A stretch of DNA of 18,605 nt from Desulfitobacterium sp. (GTDB lineage Bacteria > Bacillota > Desulfitobacteriia > Desulfitobacteriales > Desulfitobacteriaceae): assembly GCA_012799495.1 (NCBI GenBank), contig JAAZLD010000362.1:1-18605 (forward strand), in the 5' to 3' direction. The position numbers and the translations under genes were made by a program. The notes under the pieces are model-generated. The model was not told the origin of the DNA, ran no database searches, and was given only the letters and a program-made list of their open reading frames with translations. Of this stretch, positions 14,212-18,605 are shown one piece after another (the first letter of the stretch is position 1; each line of letters opens with the position of its first letter).

Positions 14212-14646
14212 TTATTCAGCCTTAGGTCCTACAGCAAATTTAAGAGTTCCTTCAGCAGCTAGCTGATCCCCTACATAGGCCTTGCCTTGGGCCACACCCA
14301 TAGGACCTTTAAGCTTAATAAGCTCTACTTCTAAACGCAATTGATCTCCTGGGATAACCTGACGGCGGAATTTGACCTTATCCATACCAGCAAATAAGGG
14401 AATCCTACCAGTAAACTCAGGCATCTTCAATAGAACTACTGCCCCTACTTGAGCTAAAGCTTCCATAATTAAAACCCCTGGCATAACGGGATAATTAGGA
14501 AAATGGCCTAGGAAAAAGGGCTCATTACTAGAAACGTTTTTTATACCAACAGCTGATTTGCCCTCTTCTAATTGGATAATCCGATCTACTAATAAAAAAG
14601 GATAACGGTGGGGAATGATTTTTTGAATATCTTTACTTTCTAACAT
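14212..14646 (-). CDS. fabZ: 3-hydroxyacyl-ACP dehydratase FabZ
   Basis: FabZ removes water from 3-hydroxyacyl-ACP in each cycle of type II fatty acid synthesis. The 144-residue hot-dog-fold protein shows the N-terminal IIPHRYPFLLVDR and the active-site segment GHFPNYPVMPGVLIMEALAQ, with catalytic His48 and Glu62. The start is the ATG at 14646 with GGAGG 6 nt upstream; the ATG at 14679 adds 11 residues overlapping the ribosome binding site and is rejected. The gene stands apart from other fab genes in this window. A FapR-type operator lies about 110 bp upstream, giving a direct regulatory link to the rest of lipid synthesis. Confidence 0.96.
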   Translation of the reverse strand: MLESKDIQKIIPHRYPFLLVDRIIQLEEGKSAVGIKNVSSNEPFFLGHFPNYPVMPGVLIMEALAQVGAVVLLKMPEFTGRIPLFAGMDKVKFRRQVIPGDQLRLEVELIKLKGPMGVAQGKAYVGDQLAAEGTLKFAVGPKAE

Positions 14647-14749
14647 AATTAACCTCCCTGCTCTTTTTTCATTTTTCAATGCTTACAATATTTCTATCTA
14701 AAATTAGATTTCTATCAATATTTCCATGGATCAAGTGTATTACATAAAA

Positions 14750-14772
14750 AGTATATTAAGACCTGGTACTAA
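14750..14772 (-). promoter_or_regulatory. FapR-type operator with adjacent -10 box, fabZ control region
   Basis: Read on the minus strand, 14772-14756 is TTAGTACCAGGTCTTAA, an imperfect palindrome that differs by only two bases from the Bacillus FapR operator as I remember it (TTAGTACCTAGTCTTAA). TATACT follows directly (14755-14750), a plausible -10 for fabZ, so the operator would fill the promoter spacer; the -35 is poor. FapR represses lipid genes until malonyl-CoA releases it. The site could also affect the divergent glycosyltransferase gene. Confidence 0.75.
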
Positions 14773-14818
14773 TTTATTGCTATTATAGCCTACTTTAACA
14801 GAGAAGGGAAGAAGTTTA

Positions 14819-15949
14819 GTGGGAACTACTAAAGTTTTACAGTTAATTGGTGGTGGTGAGATTGGAGGGGCTGAAAAACACCTTCTGGCCTTATTAGAAG
14901 GCTTAGAATCCGACTCTTTCACTTTAAGCAATGGCTGTCTCATCGATGGAGCCTTTGCTAAACTCACAAGGGAGAGGGGGATACCCACTCATCTTTTTCC
15001 GATGAAGCATCCTTTAGATTTAACTCTCATTCCAAAGATAATGAAAATTATTAAAGAAGAAGGTTATTCTTTGATCCATACTCATGGCTCAAGGGCTAAC
15101 CTTTTAGGCAGGATAGCAGGGTATTTATCAAAAATCCCTGTGATAAGTACAGTACACAGTTCCCTTGAACATGATTATCTCTCCCGTAAAGCAGCCCTTT
15201 TAGCGATTTTCCTCGATGGGCTTACTCTACCTTTTACTGCAGGAATAATCACTGTTTCCGAAGCATTAGCTGAAGAAGTAGGGAAGCGAGGAGGGAAGAA
15301 TATCCGTACCATTTACAATGGAATTCCTTCTCTACCTTCCCTCCAATCTCCCTTAGAGCGTCAAAAATTAAGGACAAAGTTCCGCCATACTTGGGGTATT
15401 CCCGAAAATGCTTTTGTAATAGGGACAATTGCCAGACTCCATCCTACTAAGGGACTAGAGTACCTTATTGAAGGAGTGAAGCTTCTCCATAAGGATTACC
15501 CTCATCTTCATCTTCTAATTATTGGGGAAGGGCCCTTACATTCTGAACTTGAGGAACAATTAAATAAAGGAGACTTAAATTATACTTTAACAGGGTATTT
15601 ACCAAAGGCTTACGAAGGATTACCAGCTATGGATCTATTTACTCTTCCTTCTCTAAGTGAAGGAATGGGACTTGTTCTCTTAGAAGCTATGCAAGCAAGT
15701 CTACCTATTGTTGCCACAAAAGTAGGGGGGATTCCCGAAATAATAAATCATAGGGATAATGGGCTCTTAGTACCTCCCCAGGATCCTCGTGCTCTAGCCC
15801 AGGCTTATGAGGAACTCCTAAAAAATACGCAACTTGCCCAGAAAATCAGCAAAAAAGGCCATGATTGCTGGACGCAATTTGGCCTTACTCAAATGTTAGT
15901 TCAAACAAGGAAATTTTATGAGGAGATCCTATATTCTCGAGTTAAATAA
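14819..15949 (+). CDS. GT4-family glycosyltransferase
   Basis: A 376-residue GT-B fold enzyme. N-terminal domain: GGGEIGGAEKHLLALLEGL, the glycine-rich acceptor-side loop of GT4 enzymes, and HTHGSRANLLGRIAGY. C-terminal domain: IGTIARLHPTKGLEYLIEG and the EX7E donor-binding motif SEGMGLVLLEAM with Glu281 and Glu289. Such retaining enzymes transfer a sugar from a nucleotide sugar, often in capsule, exopolysaccharide or glycolipid synthesis; donor and acceptor cannot be read from sequence. It has no membrane segment. The GTG at 14819 has a weak AAGGGA ribosome binding site about 11 nt upstream. Its last 34 bp overlap the convergent rsgI gene. A TagA-type glycosyltransferase on the right edge hints at a wider envelope polysaccharide locus. 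Confidence 0.9.
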   Translation: MGTTKVLQLIGGGEIGGAEKHLLALLEGLESDSFTLSNGCLIDGAFAKLTRERGIPTHLFPMKHPLDLTLIPKIMKIIKEEGYSLIHTHGSRANLLGRIAGYLSKIPVISTVHSSLEHDYLSRKAALLAIFLDGLTLPFTAGIITVSEALAEEVGKRGGKNIRTIYNGIPSLPSLQSPLERQKLRTKFRHTWGIPENAFVIGTIARLHPTKGLEYLIEGVKLLHKDYPHLHLLIIGEGPLHSELEEQLNKGDLNYTLTGYLPKAYEGLPAMDLFTLPSLSEGMGLVLLEAMQASLPIVATKVGGIPEIINHRDNGLLVPPQDPRALAQAYEELLKNTQLAQKISKKGHDCWTQFGLTQMLVQTRKFYEEILYSRVK

Positions 15950-17160
15950 TCTCTGTATTTATCTTTATTCCATTCCTTTTTATTATGCCAATTCCCCTTG
16001 TTCTGTTTTTCCTTGCTATTCTTATTTTTCTCTTTATATTTCTCTAGTTCAGGTTTAAAGTTATAGGGCTTATAACCATTACCTCCGGGAAATTTGTATT
16101 TTTTCCGGGATTTTTTATCTTTATCTAGTTTATTCCTTTTCTCATAATATCCTTTTAATTCCCAAGCATTTTCTTTATTCCAATTTCCCTGCCATTTACT
16201 TAGATCCTTAAGGTTCCAATGGGGACTTTTCCCCCTGCTATTGTTAATCCCTTTTGGCTCTAATAAAGGTCTGTTTTTTAATTCCTTACTTAGATCCTGC
16301 AAAATATTATCTTCATTTTGGAGCTGTTCCATTAGGGTTTGTCCTAATTTTCCTAAGCCTTTGTCTTTGCGCAATTGCTCTTGAATTTCAGGCATTTCTA
16401 AGAGACGATAGCGTTCCTTACCTTTTTTGACCTTTTCAGGTTCGACTTTAACACCAACTTTTTCAGCTGTGTTTATTAAGGCATATTCCCCAAGGGATAA
16501 TTCCTTCTCCTGAGCCAAATCAATTTCTTCAGGGGATAACTCATATACTGCTACTTTCGGTGTTAAGCCTTGATCAAGAGCAGTCTCCTCTATGTTTTGA
16601 GCTATGACTTCTTTATTGATAGTCTCCTCGGAGATAGTTTTCTTAGTCTCTTTCTTCTCCTTAGGCTCCTTTATCTCCTTTGGAGTTTCTTCTTCTAAGG
16701 ATGAAAAACCGACTACTACCCAAGCATGTTCAGAATTAAGATAATCTAGCTCAATGGATTGGCGAATAATTAAATCCATAGCATCTTTCCAGTACTCTCC
16801 TTCTAAAGAAAGATCTGTAATAAGGTTTTGGGCATCTTGGTTTAAGGTTTGGATTTCGAAAACTTTCCCCCGTTGATCCAAAGTGAGTTGGAGGCTGGGA
16901 TTAATGTCGAGAGAGAGCATGGCTACTGCTGTAGCTGGTTGGTAAGTCCAGGTAAATACAGCTGTTATGGCTATTAATAGGACAGCAGCAATTCCAGCCC
17001 GAAAATACCAAACTGGAACTTGTTTCTTGGTCGGGAGAGAGATTTCTTCTCCAACTTCTGCCTCTCCTTTATATTTAATTCTCCTAAACTCCCCCTCAAC
17101 AGTCAGTACAGTTAAGGTTTTTCTTTCCTTTTCTAGTACAACTGCCCTTTGTTCATTCAT
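15916..17160 (-). CDS. rsgI: membrane anti-sigma factor RsgI with long charged sensor tail
   Basis: RsgI holds sigma-I inactive at the membrane and releases it after stepwise proteolysis. The 414-residue protein has a cytoplasmic RsgI N-terminal domain (1-50), one membrane helix (about 53-73) and an extracellular region opening MLSLDINPSLQLTLD; Asn87-Pro88 matches the self-cleavage site known in other RsgI proteins. After a conserved block to about 150 come an E/K-rich linker (155-195), a mixed helical block (195-295) and a K/N/E-rich tail (300-414) with Trp at 315, 323, 327, 333, 392 and 398 and many Tyr. No carbohydrate-binding module was recognised. The ATG at 17160 overlaps the sigI stop by 4 nt (ATGA), with GGAGGG 8 nt upstream, so translation is coupled. 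Confidence 0.92.
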   Translation of the reverse strand: MNEQRAVVLEKERKTLTVLTVEGEFRRIKYKGEAEVGEEISLPTKKQVPVWYFRAGIAAVLLIAITAVFTWTYQPATAVAMLSLDINPSLQLTLDQRGKVFEIQTLNQDAQNLITDLSLEGEYWKDAMDLIIRQSIELDYLNSEHAWVVVGFSSLEEETPKEIKEPKEKKETKKTISEETINKEVIAQNIEETALDQGLTPKVAVYELSPEEIDLAQEKELSLGEYALINTAEKVGVKVEPEKVKKGKERYRLLEMPEIQEQLRKDKGLGKLGQTLMEQLQNEDNILQDLSKELKNRPLLEPKGINNSRGKSPHWNLKDLSKWQGNWNKENAWELKGYYEKRNKLDKDKKSRKKYKFPGGNGYKPYNFKPELEKYKEKNKNSKEKQNKGNWHNKKEWNKDKYRDYLTREYRISS

Positions 17161-17885
17161 TTTCCCAACCCTCCTTCCACTCTAGTTTCGTCACTAGGTA
17201 AGACATATTCTCTTAAATAGATATAGTCATGTTGATTAGCAATCAATAAAGCTACTGCTAGGATATAACGTCTTCCTCGCTCTAAGACTTTAGGGTGGAC
17301 TTTAGTCTTTTCCGCTAAGGCCTTCATAGGAACCTTCCCTGTTCTTTTTACTTTTTCCCATAGTTCCGGTGTTTGAGCAAGGATCCTAGCTACCCTCAGG
17401 AGATTTTCCCGGGTATCCCGGTGTTTAGGGGATACCTCTGCTAATTTTTTAAAGGTAAGTCCATACTTTTCCAGGACTTTTGAGTATTCTTTAATCTCTA
17501 ACAATCTCTCCTGGTTTTGTTCGTACTGGCGGAACTCATTGACCCCAACATGAATCTCTACTGCTTGTCCTATGTTTTCTTCATCCATAGGCAAGGCTTC
17601 ACGGAGACGCTGTTTCCGATAATAATCTATCAAACGTCGCTTTATCAAAAGACGGGCATAGGCTAGAAAAGGTACTCCCCGTTTTTCTTCGAAATGATCT
17701 ATAGCCTCATTAAAGGCGATTAAAGCCTCTGATAATTCTTCATCACGACCCCATTCAAGAATTCGTCGGCAGGTTTGAATGGACACATGGCGAATAAAAG
17801 GCTGTGATTCCTGCAAAAAGTCCTCTCTGGCCTGGGGATTTTGGGTAAGTTCATCCCAGGTCCATTTGAATTCCCATTCAGGCAT
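17157..17885 (-). CDS. sigI: RNA polymerase sigma factor SigI
   Basis: A 242-residue sigma-70-family factor of the SigI type. Region 2 is visible as FIRHVSIQTCRRILEWGRDEELSEAL followed by GVPFLAYARLLIKRRLIDYYRK (about 30-95), which contacts core polymerase and the -10. The C-terminal SigI-specific helix-turn-helix region is about 150-230 (PKHRDTRENLLRVARIL to IANQHDYIYLREYV). SigI responds to heat and envelope stress in Bacillus and to polysaccharides in cellulolytic clostridia. The ATG at 17885 has AGGAGG 7 nt upstream. It forms a two-gene operon with its anti-sigma factor, which follows with a 4-nt overlap. About 290 bp of AT-rich DNA lie upstream. Confidence 0.94.
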   Translation of the reverse strand: MPEWEFKWTWDELTQNPQAREDFLQESQPFIRHVSIQTCRRILEWGRDEELSEALIAFNEAIDHFEEKRGVPFLAYARLLIKRRLIDYYRKQRLREALPMDEENIGQAVEIHVGVNEFRQYEQNQERLLEIKEYSKVLEKYGLTFKKLAEVSPKHRDTRENLLRVARILAQTPELWEKVKRTGKVPMKALAEKTKVHPKVLERGRRYILAVALLIANQHDYIYLREYVLPSDETRVEGGLGK

Positions 17886-17904
17886 TTTACAACCTCCTAT
17901 TCTT

Positions 17905-17936
17905 TATACGGTTTCCTGCTACATTTTTTGTAGGGT
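17905..17936 (-). promoter_or_regulatory. possible SigI-type promoter of sigI
   Basis: The minus-strand ACCCTAC (17936-17930) followed by an A-run and then CGTATA (17910-17905) recalls the C-rich -35 and CG-A type -10 described for sigma-I promoters. The 20-bp spacing is somewhat long and the leader would be very short, so confidence is low. Confidence 0.25.
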
Positions 17937-18073
17937 TAAACAGTTTTCTTTTGCCTAGAATTTATTTCCTTAATTTCCAATTTCTTTGGTTTTATTTGGA
18001 TTAAAAGATTTGTATTATTTATCGTCTATCGTATTTGTTTTATCTAGCTTTTATATACTGCATTTTATTTTTT

Positions 18074-18102
18074 TATATACTCTATATTTTTGTTGACCAC
18101 AA
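18074..18102 (-). promoter_or_regulatory. possible sigma-A promoter upstream of sigI
   Basis: Minus-strand TTGTGG (18102-18097) and TATATA (18079-18074) with a 17-bp spacer. In DNA this AT-rich such matches arise easily. Confidence 0.3.
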
Positions 18103-18178
18103 TTTCATATAATGTGTTCTTAATCTTGTAATGAATTTATATATATTGCTTTTATGAGCTTACTATCCTATTTTTAAC

Positions 18179-18605
18179 TTAACGTACCTTGGTAGTGCTG
18201 CTTTTCTCCTTTGTAGTACGAAGTACTTGCCAAGCAAAACGAGGAAGAACTAGCTGCCTCTTCCAACGGGAGGGCTGTTTTAGCAAACGATAGAGCCACT
18301 CGAGATTTATTTTTTGAATCCATTGGGGGGCTCTTTTATTAACACCAGAAAGAGCATCGAAGCTTCCACCTACACCTATACTGATGGTGGGTAAATCCCG
18401 ATGAGAAAAGATCCAAAATTCTTGGCGAGGTGCCCCTAAGCCTACTAATAATAAATGAGGTTGAAAGGAACGAATCTTTTCTAAGATCTCCTTTTCTTCT
18501 TCTTTTTCAAAATAACCATGGTGAGCCTGCCATTGGATTCCTGGATGTTTTTCTACTACTTTTTCAGCGGCCTTTTCCGCTACCCCTGGCTTACTCCCTA
18601 GAAAA
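18179..18605 (-). CDS. WecG/TagA/CpsF-family glycosyltransferase, C-terminal 141 residues
   Basis: The reading frame is open from the right edge to TAA at 18181-18179, so the start is outside the window. The visible part reads FLGSKPGVAEKAAEKVVEKH, then LLLVGLGAPRQEFWI, SIGVGGSFDALSGVNKRAP and INLEWLYRLLKQPSRWKR. These are the typical closing motifs of the GT26 family: TagA adds N-acetylmannosamine to the undecaprenyl-linked GlcNAc in teichoic acid linkage-unit synthesis, and WecG and CpsF do related steps. Asp in GSFDALSG is in the conserved core. The natural C-terminus seems complete. The exact acceptor is unknown. It is upstream of sigI on the same strand. Confidence 0.92.
   Translation of the reverse strand, partial: FLGSKPGVAEKAAEKVVEKHPGIQWQAHHGYFEKEEEKEILEKIRSFQPHLLLVGLGAPRQEFWIFSHRDLPTISIGVGGSFDALSGVNKRAPQWIQKINLEWLYRLLKQPSRWKRQLVLPRFAWQVLRTTKEKSSTTKVR

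Larger units (their letters stand above)
17886..18178. other. AT-rich intergenic region between the TagA-type gene and sigI
   Basis: About 290 bp, very AT-rich, with two candidate minus-strand promoters listed separately. No terminator-like hairpin was found after the TagA-type gene, and no open frame with a ribosome binding site. Confidence 0.5.

Noticed and set aside
18091..18113. Plus-strand promoter TTGACC with TATAAT
   Set aside because: The spacer is only 9 bp, and no plus-strand gene follows.

Overview
The window looks like chromosomal DNA from a low-GC, Gram-positive anaerobe of the Clostridia, perhaps from the Peptococcaceae/Desulfitobacterium side. The evidence is strong AGGAGG-type ribosome binding sites, frequent GTG and TTG starts, a two-subunit transketolase, a SigI/RsgI pair, ComFA/ComFC, a FapR-like operator and long-form HPF. 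The family placement is inference from gene content and was not tested by any search. Almost every gene is on the minus strand. The exceptions are a Fic protein (left), a small secreted protein and a glycosyltransferase.

Left (1-1610): an AT-rich block with a Fic-domain protein that carries a C-terminal winged helix. It is divergent from a gene of which only the start codon is visible at the left edge. Between the two genes lies the most unusual structure in the window. TTAGTA hexamers recur every 11 bp, six in a row at 106-166 plus two degenerate ones at 84 and 95, and two outward-facing TATAAT boxes bracket the six-unit core almost exactly.

Centre-left (1616-8104): a housekeeping run on the minus strand, in transcription order hpf, secA, prfB, tktA (N-terminal subunit), tktB (C-terminal subunit). 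prfB needs a programmed +1 frameshift at CTT TGA C to be full length. The two transketolase genes overlap by 8 nt. hpf and secA are separated by a terminator and a good promoter.

Centre (8105-12945): in transcription order, comFA-like helicase, comFC-like phosphoribosyltransferase, a small double zinc-ribbon protein, an MFS permease and a cold-shock protein. The helicase has a long N-terminal extension with a four-cysteine zinc knuckle and an Asn-rich linker that contains a perfect 15-bp tandem duplication.

Right (12946-18605): a DUF2680-like secreted protein (+), an unrecognised membrane-anchored protein and fabZ (-), a GT4 glycosyltransferase (+), then sigI-rsgI (-) and the C-terminal part of a WecG/TagA/CpsF glycosyltransferase (-). 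A FapR-type operator sits upstream of fabZ, between it and the GT4 gene, which ties fabZ to membrane-lipid control. rsgI and the GT4 gene are convergent and overlap by 34 bp. SigI/RsgI together with two glycosyltransferases suggests that this side concerns the cell envelope.

There are no rRNA or tRNA genes, insertion sequences or CRISPR arrays that I can see.
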